A DNA stretch of 61,281 nt from a virus, in the IMG/VR virus record IMGVR_UViG_3300030098_004783, positions 1 to 61,281 of that record; one strand, written 5' to 3'. Positions 1 through 10,100 of this stretch are shown here, in pieces (position 1 is the first letter of the stretch; each line of letters opens with the position of its first letter). The translations under genes were made by a program, and so were the position numbers. The notes beneath the pieces are model-generated. The model did no database searches. It was not told the origin of the DNA and was given only the letters and a program-made list of their open reading frames with translations.

Positions 1-2
1 CA

Positions 3-1583
3 ATAGAATCATTTGCTGAGTGTTTACATATATTAATGTGTGGGACCGGCTTTGGTTTTAGTGTTTCGGAAAAACACGTCAACAAACTTCCAGTCGTGCC
101 TGAGCTTACTGAGGAACGGTTACCCGATTATGTGGTTCCTGATTCCAAAGAAGGTTGGGCCGACTCGGTAAAGGTGCTTATGAATGCTCTCTTTGAGGGT
201 AAACATATACACTTCGATTACTCGGAGTTAAGACCAGAAGGTTCGCGTCTCGCGACAATGGGAGGACGTTCCTCTGGTCCAGCACCACTTATAAGATTGC
301 ATCAATTTATAAGAGAAGTGTTTGGTAAAGCACAAGGAAGAAAACTTCGACCGATTGACTGTCACGATATCTGTAATCAGATAGCAGAGATAGTTGTATC
401 AGGAGGAGTTCGCAGAAGTTCTCAGATATCATTATCAGACTTAGATGATGATAAGATGAGAGACGCTAAGATATGGCCATTTCCCCTTAGACGAGCAATG
501 GCTAACAACTCAGCAGTATATGAAAGTAAACCTACAGCGGTAGAGTTCTTAAATGAATGGGCTACGTTAGCTGCCTCAGGGACAGGTGAACGTGGTATAT
601 TTAATCTTAAAGGTGCTAGAGATTCTGCACCAAAGAGAAGAAATGGAAATATGATTGAAGGAACTAACCCGTGCGGTGAAATTATGCTGAGAGACCAAGA
701 GTTCTGTAATCTTTCTGAAGTAGTAGTAAAAGAATACGATGATTTAGATACATTATTAGATAAGGTAGAGACAGCAACGTGGATGGGTGTAATACAATCC
801 GCATTTACTGACTTTCCTTACCTGAGACCTAAGTGGAAAAAGAATTGTGACGTAGAACGGCTTTTAGGCGTCAGTATGACTGGGGTATGTGATAACCTAC
901 CGGCACTGACTTCGGACGCTTTAAAGGCCCTTAAAAGCCGCGTATTGCGAATTTCTCGCAAAGCTGCTGATACATTAGGCGTTCAACATTCAAAAGCAAC
1001 CACTTGTATAAAACCAAGCGGCACAGTTAGTCAATTAGTGAACTCCGCTTCGGGAATGCATCCACGTTATTCCAGATATTACTTACGCCGGTATAGAATT
1101 GCGGCTACTGACCCTCTATTTCATATGATGAAAGACCAGGGAGTCACGTTCTATCCCGAAGTTGGACAAAAAGATGGACTCGCTACAACGTATGTTTGTG
1201 AATATCCTGTTAACTCTCCTAGTAATTGTCTTACTAGGAAAGATATCGGAGCTATAGAGCAATTGGAATTGTACAAACTAATACAAGAAAACTGGTGTGA
1301 ACACAATGCTTCTCTTACTGTATATGTTAAAGATAATGAATGGTTTGAAGTCGGTAACTGGGTATATAAAAATTGGAATATTATTAACGGTGTATCTTTT
1401 CTTCCTTATGATTCTGGTCACTACAAGTTAGCGCCATATAAGGAAATAACAGAAAAAGAATACAACGAAAGAATGGAGACATTCATTAATTCTGACTACA
1501 GTAAACTCAGTAAATATGAGACTGAAGATAATACAGAAGGTGCTAAAGAATTAGCCTGTAGTGGGGACAAATGCGATATATAA
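3..1583 (+). CDS. nrdJ: Adenosylcobalamin-dependent ribonucleotide reductase (class II), C-terminal part
   Basis: Reduces ribonucleotides to deoxyribonucleotides, supplying precursors for viral DNA synthesis in the cytoplasm. The frame is open to the left edge, so the N-terminus (roughly 200 residues by comparison with monomeric class II enzymes of about 740) lies outside the window. The ATG at 36 is internal: the upstream codons read IESFAECLHIL and join MCGTGFGFSV, the conserved N-terminal cysteine region. Counting from that Met, NPCGEI (about 211-216) carries the thiyl-radical cysteine, the Cys in EFCNLSEV (about 224) its redox partner, and the CSGDKC C-terminus is the CX4C pair that re-reduces the active site. 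These features are those of the monomeric adenosylcobalamin-dependent RTPR type. The enzyme needs coenzyme B12 from host or environment. A zinc-ribbon ORF follows directly, then the primase. Function is very likely; the exact length is unknown. Confidence 0.93.
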   Translation: MESFAECLHILMCGTGFGFSVSEKHVNKLPVVPELTEERLPDYVVPDSKEGWADSVKVLMNALFEGKHIHFDYSELRPEGSRLATMGGRSSGPAPLIRLHQFIREVFGKAQGRKLRPIDCHDICNQIAEIVVSGGVRRSSQISLSDLDDDKMRDAKIWPFPLRRAMANNSAVYESKPTAVEFLNEWATLAASGTGERGIFNLKGARDSAPKRRNGNMIEGTNPCGEIMLRDQEFCNLSEVVVKEYDDLDTLLDKVETATWMGVIQSAFTDFPYLRPKWKKNCDVERLLGVSMTGVCDNLPALTSDALKALKSRVLRISRKAADTLGVQHSKATTCIKPSGTVSQLVNSASGMHPRYSRYYLRRYRIAATDPLFHMMKDQGVTFYPEVGQKDGLATTYVCEYPVNSPSNCLTRKDIGAIEQLELYKLIQENWCEHNASLTVYVKDNEWFEVGNWVYKNWNIINGVSFLPYDSGHYKLAPYKEITEKEYNERMETFINSDYSKLSKYETEDNTEGAKELACSGDKCDI

Positions 1584-1679
1584 ATGATAAGATACCATAC
1601 CGAATGCCCACATTGCTGGAAGCGTTGCATCCTTATAAGATACGATGGAAGTTATAAATGCTGTAATTGTAACAGATAG
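1584..1679 (+). CDS. Zinc-ribbon microprotein (31 aa)
   Basis: A 31-codon ORF begins on the base after the reductase stop codon and ends just before the primase. It encodes CPHC near the N-terminus and CCNC near the C-terminus, a minimal four-cysteine zinc ribbon with a short basic stretch between. The position between two real genes with no spare space, plus the paired Cys knuckles, argues that it is translated. It is one of about ten zinc-ribbon microproteins in this genome. Such proteins usually bind nucleic acid or protein partners; the specific role is unknown. Confidence 0.6.
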   Translation: MIRYHTECPHCWKRCILIRYDGSYKCCNCNR

Positions 1680-1685
1680 GTAAAG

Positions 1686-2831
1686 ATGACAACTATTAAT
1701 CAATTAAATCTCACTTTCTGTGAGGGCGCAGATGAAATGAGATACGTTGTACCTAAAGAAAAGGAAGACGGATTCTATTTCAGTAATGATGATATACCTC
1801 TACCAGATGTAGGTAGTTGGTTGCGCTCTATTAAATATAAAGATGAGAATGCTTATTTATTCGTATTAGATATAGATGCTAAGAAGTTTGATAGGAACGT
1901 ACTTATTGCCGCACGTGGGTTGCACGATACAATAAGAAACTATCTTCACGTAGAACCAGTATTAAAAGCATCTGGTAGTAAAGGAGTACAGATTATATTT
2001 AAACTGAACTTCGATGAGAACGTTGAAGAACATATTGCTTTAAAAAATATGGAGAACTTAGCTTATACGCTATATAAAATAACTACACCTGAAGTAAGAA
2101 AGAGAATTAGATTCGACGAGAAACCTGGAATAGACTGTGCAATGTTCACAAAGAGAAGGATGCTTCGCTCATTTTGTAAACACTTAGGTTCAAATATGTT
2201 CTCCGTTCCGTACAAGTACGAAGATGATTTTAACACTGTGAAGAAAAGAATGAACTTAGAAGTACCCCTTATATCGTTCGATACATTCCCAGAAGTTCAA
2301 TATAATGATGAGTATGTTATATATGAATATACAACGTCTACTAATGATATTGGCGTACTTCTAGAAGAGCTTCCAGATTTAGACCCAGAGAATAAGAAGG
2401 TGGCCGCTGATAATAAAAAGTACCAGCGAATGCCTACGATTTTAAAACGTGTCGTCGATTGCGACCACGTTGACCACAGTCTTAAATGGCCTTTAATTAG
2501 CTATTTGCATATATGGGAACGTATGCAGCCAAAGGAAATTGCTGAGTGGCTTTGGCAATACTCAGGTTGGAAAGATTTGAGTAACGTTAAAATAACGATG
2601 TATCAAATCACGTGGACCTGTAACTGGGTTGATAAACAAGAGTGGTGGAAGCAAGATAAAAGTATAAGATACTTATTCCCACTTCCTGACTCTTTCTTAG
2701 AACCTATGTTCCAAGAACGTGCACTAAAGATTGGTTGGTCTAATCTATACCAAGAACTTCGGTATACTTTGACTCGTTATCTTTCAATGCTAGGGCTTGA
2801 ACCGTCCGAAGCGTCACAAACCGTGCAGTGA
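1686..2831 (+). CDS. Archaeo-eukaryotic primase (AEP superfamily) catalytic subunit
   Basis: Synthesises primers for viral DNA replication, presumably handing them to the family B polymerase encoded at 57626. The AEP catalytic motifs are visible: LDID at residues 61-64 (metal-binding acidic pair), SGSKGVQI at 96-103 (nucleotide-binding motif II), and a later Asp (in GIDCAMFTKRRMLRS, about 150) followed by the RRMLRS basic stretch of motif III. Motif II normally ends in His (sGxxGxH); here that position reads Gln, which is unusual. At 381 aa it is close to archaeal PriS size. No large PriL subunit is visible in the window. It follows the reductase and zinc ribbon, probably in one transcript. 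Its last 92 bases overlap the convergent HTH gene on the other strand. PrimPol-like activity is possible but not shown. Confidence 0.85.
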   Translation: MTTINQLNLTFCEGADEMRYVVPKEKEDGFYFSNDDIPLPDVGSWLRSIKYKDENAYLFVLDIDAKKFDRNVLIAARGLHDTIRNYLHVEPVLKASGSKGVQIIFKLNFDENVEEHIALKNMENLAYTLYKITTPEVRKRIRFDEKPGIDCAMFTKRRMLRSFCKHLGSNMFSVPYKYEDDFNTVKKRMNLEVPLISFDTFPEVQYNDEYVIYEYTTSTNDIGVLLEELPDLDPENKKVAADNKKYQRMPTILKRVVDCDHVDHSLKWPLISYLHIWERMQPKEIAEWLWQYSGWKDLSNVKITMYQITWTCNWVDKQEWWKQDKSIRYLFPLPDSFLEPMFQERALKIGWSNLYQELRYTLTRYLSMLGLEPSEASQTVQ

Positions 2832-3138
2832 AGTAATTCCACTCACGTCCTACTTTCGTAGTGATATTTTTATCGTTCAGATACTTTGCTATCTGTCCGT
2901 ATGTGTGACCTGTCTTTCTAAGATTCACCATATCTAAACATATCTCCCATTCCTCGGGAGTATATCCAAACATATCGCTTCTAAACGAACGTTGGCGAAC
3001 CGCGTCAGTTCCTTTCGATGTACTTCCGCTCATAAGAACTCCTTTAAAGGGGTCTCCCTTTTGTATCTTAGCAGAGCCTCTTAAGCCTACATCTTTAATC
3101 TTTTCTGTCCATTCTTCATTGGGTGTTCCGTGTACCAT
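2740..3138 (-). CDS. Small helix-turn-helix protein resembling the serine-recombinase 'recombinase' domain
   Basis: A 132-residue protein at the distal end of the leftward late operon. Residues about 75-112 (TYGQIAKYLNDKNITTKVGR then EWNYFTARFV) match the helix-turn-helix pattern found in the middle domain of large serine recombinases, where it contacts DNA. There is no catalytic serine resolvase domain, so it is not an integrase. It follows the tail hub gene with a 4-base gap. Its 3' end runs 92 bases into the convergent primase gene. It may be a DNA-binding regulator of the divergent or convergent transcripts; the function is inferred from the fold pattern only. Confidence 0.6.
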   Translation of the reverse strand: MVHGTPNEEWTEKIKDVGLRGSAKIQKGDPFKGVLMSGSTSKGTDAVRQRSFRSDMFGYTPEEWEICLDMVNLRKTGHTYGQIAKYLNDKNITTKVGREWNYFTARFVTLRTVQALALKDNESKYTEVLGID

Positions 3139-3142
3139 TTCC

Positions 3143-4201
3143 TTATCCTCCTAATGTTATTTTTCTTTCTAAGTAATCACCAAGTCTTGGTTTACGTTTA
3201 TCTAAACCGAGAACGCAAGTTATATCATCGCCCATAACTTTGATGGTTTTAGATGTAACTCTGTGATTACCTCTTATGTTCTTATCTGGTACCGAAAGAT
3301 ATACCAGACTTTCCAAACCTACGTAGAATCCTCTGCTTATGTCCACAGATATTTCTTTTTGTTCTACGTAATTTTTCATAACTGTACTTAAAGCTTCTTC
3401 ATATACTTCTGCATTTTCTGTTTTATTGCTTTGAAATGTTGTACCTACTCTTCCCATAGGTGCATTTCCATAAGTAAATGTTCCGAATGCATCATCACTA
3501 CCTATGCCTACCGCCGTTGTAGCGGGAGCTATATGATTATAGCTTAATCCTTTTATTCCATCCATATAAGATAGAGTTAATGAGCGCGAGCCAGTATCCA
3601 CGCTTTTCTTTTTTCCTAATATAATTTTATCGCCCACCATATCTACATAATATTCCAATGGGTCTTCTGGTGTTGTATCATCTACTGTTTTAGCCATAAC
3701 TTCTAAAAATATTTCATAAGGAGATTGTCCCGAAGTTCGATATCCTTTCATTGGGGTTTCAGGGGAAAAGTCACTAAAAGCAGATAAATCTATAACAGTT
3801 GATGACGTATTTACTTTATCTTTTATTATTGAAGATAAGAATTGAACTGTAGTATATCCGTCAAAATTATCTTTATCAGTTATAGCCACTGGTTCTGCGT
3901 CAGACCCAGAAAGAAATATACGTGGGTCGTAAGCCATTATAGATATACTAGTATCATTGGGGTTCATTTCTTTAACATATCCTACGAATATAGGTGAACC
4001 TTCACTGACTCCCTCTCCTAGATAGAACTCTACTTTAGAATTAAACAAATGTGCGTCTTGATATTCAGGGTCATCTATATTAATTTGCAAACTATTAATT
4101 TGATTATTACCAGGAATGTTTAAAGATACTGATTTAAATTCAGTTATATCCTTTCCTCCTATTGTTAATTTAGGAAGACTATATAAATTGCGGCCTCTCA
4201 T
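3143..4201 (-). CDS. Tail baseplate hub protein (gpD/XkdQ-like)
   Basis: A 352-residue protein with the layout of phage tail hub proteins of the late-control gpD/XkdQ family: an N-terminal beta-rich region (LTIGGKDITEFKSVSLNIPG), then EFYLG...PIFVGYVKEM, the strand pattern seen in these hubs, then a central region and a C-terminal strand-rich domain (HRVTSKTIKVMGDDITCVLG). Such proteins form the trimeric ring at the tail tip. The position is right: downstream of tape measure and other tail genes. It overlaps the preceding gene by 23 bases. Family assignment is moderate because the sequence is diverged. Confidence 0.6.
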   Translation of the reverse strand: MRGRNLYSLPKLTIGGKDITEFKSVSLNIPGNNQINSLQINIDDPEYQDAHLFNSKVEFYLGEGVSEGSPIFVGYVKEMNPNDTSISIMAYDPRIFLSGSDAEPVAITDKDNFDGYTTVQFLSSIIKDKVNTSSTVIDLSAFSDFSPETPMKGYRTSGQSPYEIFLEVMAKTVDDTTPEDPLEYYVDMVGDKIILGKKKSVDTGSRSLTLSYMDGIKGLSYNHIAPATTAVGIGSDDAFGTFTYGNAPMGRVGTTFQSNKTENAEVYEEALSTVMKNYVEQKEISVDISRGFYVGLESLVYLSVPDKNIRGNHRVTSKTIKVMGDDITCVLGLDKRKPRLGDYLERKITLGG

Positions 4202-7109
4202 CTAAGATTCCTCCCATTGATATAAGACCATCTGATAACCAAGTACCATCGTTAGCTATTTCTGCTACTGCTTCAGTTGCCATATCTACTGCCCATTTGT
4301 TACTTACCCTTCCAGTAGGAACGTCTTCGGATAGATTGGTTATCTTACCAAAGAACCTTACGTACGTACCATCTGGTCTTTGAATATCTAAGTACACTGG
4401 TGTACCTTCTTGTTGATATTTCTTTATGTTATTATAATCTGTCATACCAGAAGTAGTTGCTGTAGAATAATCGCCGAAGGCTATTCCTCCGAAACGTATG
4501 CTACCACCCTCTGACCCAATCTTACGTAGCTCAGAACGTCCTATTCTATCTGTAATGTTTATATACTTACCACGTCGGTTCCAACTAACGGATTGCGCGA
4601 TAAGGATATCATTTAAAGACACGTGAGCTGAATCAATTACTTTTATAACTTCAGAGTGACTATTATCATATGGATATATATATTTAATGTGTGGTATACC
4701 AGAAGAACCGGCATCATCTTCCCAACCAATCGTCATAAGAATAGCATACGAATCAAATGTCCACCCACTACCAGATGGTATATCTACATCAGTTGGGTCA
4801 ACCAATCCACTAGTATCGTGCTTACATTTAACCCAATCATCGGGAGCTTCAAAGACTAACGGTCCATTAACAGCTAGGGATACAAAGTCAGGGTCAGCTG
4901 CATTGCTGTGGGTTGTAGGTTTTGGAGCACGGGTATAATCAGTAAATTGTAATGCCCTAAATTTAATCTCATTTGTTAGTGGGTCTTTAACGGGATACTG
5001 TAAACTAATTCTACATCTTCCTAAGTTAAAATCCTTAAGATTAGTAGTATCTACATTTTTTAATCCAATAAACAGCCTATCAAATTTTCTTTCTGATTTA
5101 GCTATTAGTATATAATTCTTTGGAGTTTCATCTGCACTAATAACATTAGAATCAGCTAGTGTCATTATATCATTACTTACATCGTCGTTATTACCTTCAG
5201 TATCAGACCAAGTCCCACCATTATTTACAGTAACTGAGATAAGATTGCGTTCTTCTACTTCTTCGGGTAAGTTTTTAGATGAATTATTAGCTTGTGTATA
5301 ATCCGAAAATGATTCTAATTTAGAATAACTTAATTTATCATACGCGGTCTCAGTTCTGTCATCTTTAACTTGAAGTCTTAATAATCTGTAATCATCTAAG
5401 AATCTATTGTCACCACCTACTGTTCTATCATCTAATACACTGCGAACACCAACGAAATCATTATCTACATAGGGGTCGTGCGTATAAGCGTGTCGCTCTC
5501 TATAAGTATCCATTCTATTTTCAGCCGCATTGAGAGTATCAGTAGCATAATTAGTATCTCCATTCTGCACATTAAAAGAAAAATCTCCCCTATCTAACCA
5601 TAGATTAGCTCTGTTTTCAGGTATAGTTAAATTAGATGCTCTAGTTCTACTTTCAGATGCATCAATCGTAGTAAAGAAGCCTCTATCTTCAAAGATATGA
5701 TGAGGCCAACCAGTAGTTAAACTACAAATCACTGGGTCATTAGCGTGGTCATATACACCCCACCCTCCCGTATTAGCTTCCGCAGAAGGCATAGATGTTG
5801 TAGTTCTATCAATAAAGAAACCATTTTTAGTTACTGCTCTAGCACTGCCACCGGCAACTACGCCAGTAACTGCCGTTAAAAACGTGAAATGCGTAGAATC
5901 AGCAACAGCTGAAATTGTTTGGTCCCCTGTAAATGCACCACAATCTGACAATGTAACTACCTGACCAGATGGAATACCGTGAGGTGCGCTAGTGGTTACT
6001 TCACACGCTCCACCGCCCTGTGCTAAATTACTAACGGTAAATTCATTTGTTACTGTAAATCGCCCATTAAAGTTTGTAGTATCTGATATTAATATATTAG
6101 CACTATTAGCTATCGCTGTACCAGTACTTGCATAATTAATAAATACTCTATCTGTCAAACTTCCTGTAGCTTGCGTTTGACTTTGTAACTCAGGTACCGT
6201 AGTAGATTGAATACTTGCAGTATGGCAGAATCTAAGATAAACTCTTTCACCTGGATAAAGCATATTACTGGACGCATCGTTTGCCGAAGTAGCTTCCGTA
6301 CAATATTTTAATTTAGCTTCTAATATTTTCCAGACATCATATATTGCTACTGGATTGGCAGCAGATATACTATTGTATTTAGTATGTAACGTTGTTGTAC
6401 GTATTCTACCACCTACTGTTTCGTACGTAACTTCTACAGGTACGTCTTTGTGAACATCTGGGCTTACACTCTCTCCACTAAACCAAGCATAAACCATACT
6501 TGGTAAACTTCTACGGGCTAAGTTTCCTTCTATGTTAGTATTGTATATACCACTATAAACTGTCTTTCTATCTGTTTTAAGTACAGCTATTGGTGGTAAC
6601 GTTGTCGGATAAAAGAAAGGTATCTTTGTGGACGTCTGTGTATCCAAGTGTAACAATGATGTATCTTGACTTCCAGTGCCTATGTTCGATACAGTCCTTT
6701 CATCAAGTTCACCGAAGGTATTATCTGTATTACCTGTCGTATAATATTTTGACCAATATCCTTCTGTGCTTATAGCACGTACTAACGGAAAGAATTTTCC
6801 GCTTTTTGTATAAATGTGACTTACAACTCCGAAGTGTTGTGGTTTATCTAAATAAACTACCTGCGAATTTGATTTTTCTGGCGAATTGTCTTCTCCATCG
6901 TCCCAGTCTATATAAAATCCAGATACTGGTTCATTAAATTCAACTCTATACCAATACTTTCTAAATCCAACAAAGTATTGGTCATCCTCGTGACTAGATA
7001 CTTGACCTACTCCATAACTTGTTATAGATAAAGCGCTAGTATCAGACTGCGCGTTTTCTTTTGTTTCATAGACTTTAATTATATAATCAGATGATGATGA
7101 TATGCTCAT
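4179..7109 (-). CDS. Large tail/baseplate protein with N-terminal PKD-like domain
   Basis: A 976-residue virion protein in the tail section. Residues about 55-112 (GFYIDWDDGEDNSPEKSNSQ ... VSHIYTKSGKFFPLVRAIS) have the WDDG...H.Y...G.F.V pattern of PKD beta-sandwich domains, which mediate protein or glycan contacts on surface proteins. The remainder is Ser/Thr/Asp-rich and beta-rich with no enzyme motif. A C-terminal segment (PVYLDIQRPDGTYVRFFGKITNLSEDVPTGR without gaps in the protein) resembles the strand-rich hub-type domains of tail-tip proteins. It starts within an ATGA overlap with the 1541-aa LamG protein and overlaps the hub gene by 23 bases, so these are probably made together. The role is likely tail tip or baseplate; the exact function is unknown. 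Confidence 0.55.
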   Translation of the reverse strand: MSISSSSDYIIKVYETKENAQSDTSALSITSYGVGQVSSHEDDQYFVGFRKYWYRVEFNEPVSGFYIDWDDGEDNSPEKSNSQVVYLDKPQHFGVVSHIYTKSGKFFPLVRAISTEGYWSKYYTTGNTDNTFGELDERTVSNIGTGSQDTSLLHLDTQTSTKIPFFYPTTLPPIAVLKTDRKTVYSGIYNTNIEGNLARRSLPSMVYAWFSGESVSPDVHKDVPVEVTYETVGGRIRTTTLHTKYNSISAANPVAIYDVWKILEAKLKYCTEATSANDASSNMLYPGERVYLRFCHTASIQSTTVPELQSQTQATGSLTDRVFINYASTGTAIANSANILISDTTNFNGRFTVTNEFTVSNLAQGGGACEVTTSAPHGIPSGQVVTLSDCGAFTGDQTISAVADSTHFTFLTAVTGVVAGGSARAVTKNGFFIDRTTTSMPSAEANTGGWGVYDHANDPVICSLTTGWPHHIFEDRGFFTTIDASESRTRASNLTIPENRANLWLDRGDFSFNVQNGDTNYATDTLNAAENRMDTYRERHAYTHDPYVDNDFVGVRSVLDDRTVGGDNRFLDDYRLLRLQVKDDRTETAYDKLSYSKLESFSDYTQANNSSKNLPEEVEERNLISVTVNNGGTWSDTEGNNDDVSNDIMTLADSNVISADETPKNYILIAKSERKFDRLFIGLKNVDTTNLKDFNLGRCRISLQYPVKDPLTNEIKFRALQFTDYTRAPKPTTHSNAADPDFVSLAVNGPLVFEAPDDWVKCKHDTSGLVDPTDVDIPSGSGWTFDSYAILMTIGWEDDAGSSGIPHIKYIYPYDNSHSEVIKVIDSAHVSLNDILIAQSVSWNRRGKYINITDRIGRSELRKIGSEGGSIRFGGIAFGDYSTATTSGMTDYNNIKKYQQEGTPVYLDIQRPDGTYVRFFGKITNLSEDVPTGRVSNKWAVDMATEAVAEIANDGTWLSDGLISMGGILDERPQFI

Positions 7110-10100
7110 AGTTCAACTCCTGCTTTGTGTATTGTTACCGTTGTCGAAGATGCTACTTCATCTATACTAGTTCCTCTAATGTTATGATAATCTTTAACAA
7201 ATAATCTAGCATAATATGATATTGGTTTTCCGTTACTATCAATATCAGAAACTGGTTTAGTCCATAAAAAGGTACCATCTGCTGGGTTGATAGGGTAGAT
7301 AGTATGCGGATAATAGACAAATTCCTCCATTTTTCCATCATATGATTCATTCCATCCCGAACTACTGCCTAAATGCCATACCCATCCAACACCACCTTCA
7401 TCGTAACTTCCTACTATCCTCGCTCCCGTTTTCCATCGAGTAGTTGAACCCGCGGCCAAAACCTTTCCACTTTGGTCTTCTAATTTTCCATTCAGAAATA
7501 GCTTACAATTTCCGTGGGTTAAATCTTTATCAAACGTTACTATTATATTTGTTGGAATTCCATTCAAAGGAGCAACTGAATGACTAGTTAATTCTACATA
7601 AGCATCGGCAACTAATTTACTATAATAAAATCTAGCGATTATTTTACCATCGCTATTCATTGCTATATCTACTCCACCCTTCCATCCACCGGTTTCGAGT
7701 ATACCACAATCGATATCAGGATATTTATCTGGTCTTATATGTATTACATATGATGATTGAGCGGAATTAATACTTCCAGATGCATCATTACTTCCACTTG
7801 AGCCAGGACGGAATATATATAATCTATCATTAACGCCGCTTCTAAAGTTATGGCACCAACCAGATAATCCTTCTGGGTCTAAAAATTTAGTATAATCATT
7901 TATACTACCACCCTGGTGAGTTCCTTTAGTGGTCGTCGTTGATGGATTAAATGCAGCAGGAGAAGATAACTTATCTAATCTTGTATATCCATATTGATAT
8001 GTTTTATTATTAAAATAATCAATCACATCCCCTTCGCTGTCATCAGTGCTAGGCGGCCAATTCATAAAAGTATTTTCTGTGCTAGGTAATGGTCTCCACA
8101 TAGGAACGTGTAAAGATGATTTATGATATTGATGAGTTGGCGGCTCGGTATCGATAATTAAAAATCCATACCAGGCATCTTCATCTGCACATTTCCATCT
8201 AAATTCTGGATAGAATGGGTTAGAATCGCTAGGGGATACATTAAAATCTGATACAGTAGGTAATCTATCTTCATAAATTGCTAAAGCAAATGGTTTTTTA
8301 GTATTGATGTGTCCAGTAGATACTATTTTATCATCGTTTTCTGAAGTTGCTATTGTCATAGAAGAAGAATTTAAAGGATTAGCAGAAGCTAATACTGTAG
8401 TTAAAACATCTCCTTCTTTAAGTTTATCTTCGTTAATTATAGGCGAAGTATCAAATACTAACCATTTATTTAAATCATCTAAATTATCTTCGACTACAAC
8501 TTGAGTAATATAACCTCCAGATGGATTATCATCTGACATTATTCCATTTCCATAATCTGTTTGAGTTTCTATAGATGAATTGTCAGGGTCAGGATTTAAA
8601 TTTCTTCGTTTTAAATAGGTACCCGCATCTGTGAACTTTGTTTCATTAAATGTTGCGCCATAAGACGTAGAATCTGGCAAAGATAAGCCCTGATTAATAG
8701 AAGTGATACTTCCGTATGTTCTTGAAATTCCTGGAATTCCTTCTGTTGCGCTAGTATTTCTAACTTCTAATACTAACCAATATTTTAATGGAGAAATAAA
8801 TAATCTATGATAAAATTCCTCTGTGCATAAGTCAGTCGTTCCATTTTGAGCTTTAGTTAAATCATTATTAAATTTAATCATATCTCCATTTCTTTCTATA
8901 ACTTTTACAATTTTTCCGAACTTATTAGTTGGATATGTAGTATAATCTTGATAAAATGTTTCAGTAAATGCTACTGCATCTATTCCTGCTCTTCCGAATT
9001 TATATATTACATATTCAGTATCATCTGCAAGATTAAAAATCGTGGGATTATCTACTTTTAACCACCCTTCTTTAGCATCAGATATATCTAATACTCTAGC
9101 AGATGCAAAAATATTTTCTCTTTTAGCAGGTATACATTGAGCTCCATCTAAGTCATTTCCTAAATTAACAGTAGATGAATTAAAATCAAAAATAAGCCCG
9201 CCTTTCTGTGAGAATAATTCTATTTGTGAAGTTCCCTTAAAATCAAAACCTCTATTTGCTACTGCTCCATATGTGCTTAATCCTTTATTGACATAAGGCC
9301 AGCCAGCAGCAGCATTTGTAGGACTTCCACTTTCATATGTAAAGAAAGAATGAGAAGCTTGACATCCAATACGCTCGTCCCAAGCGTTACTAGTAAATCC
9401 AGCTCTAATTGCTATATCACTGGAAGTATGATATATATCGTCTAGTGTAGATGAGTTATATCCAATATTACTAAACCATAAATTTGTAGTTCCACCCGAT
9501 GCTAATTTATCAAATTCGCCTGGGTCATCAAAACCAAGAGATATATAATTATTATTATAAAAAGTTGGATTTGCAGCTATTTCATCTCCAAATTCGCTCA
9601 TATCATCTGCTGAATATATATACGATTTATTAGATTCAATATTAATAGTTGATAATCCAGTATTATTTTCTGTAACTGTAGCGTTAGTCATTAAACTATT
9701 AAATCCGTGATATTGTACATTGTCAAAATAAATAACATTTTCTGTATCGAAATCATTAGTACTTCTAAAAGCATAATCATCTGGGTCAGTACTATAATTA
9801 GCTTTTCCAGGATAATTGAAATTCCATATTGACATATACCTAGGAGCTCTCCAATCAGTCATAAATGAACTAGATTCTCGGCATTGGAGCTGCATCCACT
9901 CGCTTAATGGTTCTTGTGTTTGTGAATTTCTTAATTGAAACATTATAGTTCTAGCATAAAATTTAAATGCTATATTTATCCAAACATTCTCTTCAATTTG
10001 AGCTCCAAAATTATGTTGTGCATCAAAATGACTATTTAAATTCATCCATACAGTAGGTCCTAAAGTTTCGTGGAAACAAGCTCCATCACTGCTTATTTTA

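Noticed and set aside
2740-3138. Integrase / serine recombinase
   Set aside because: Only the HTH-like 'recombinase' segment is present; there is no catalytic resolvase domain and no attachment-site repeat was seen.
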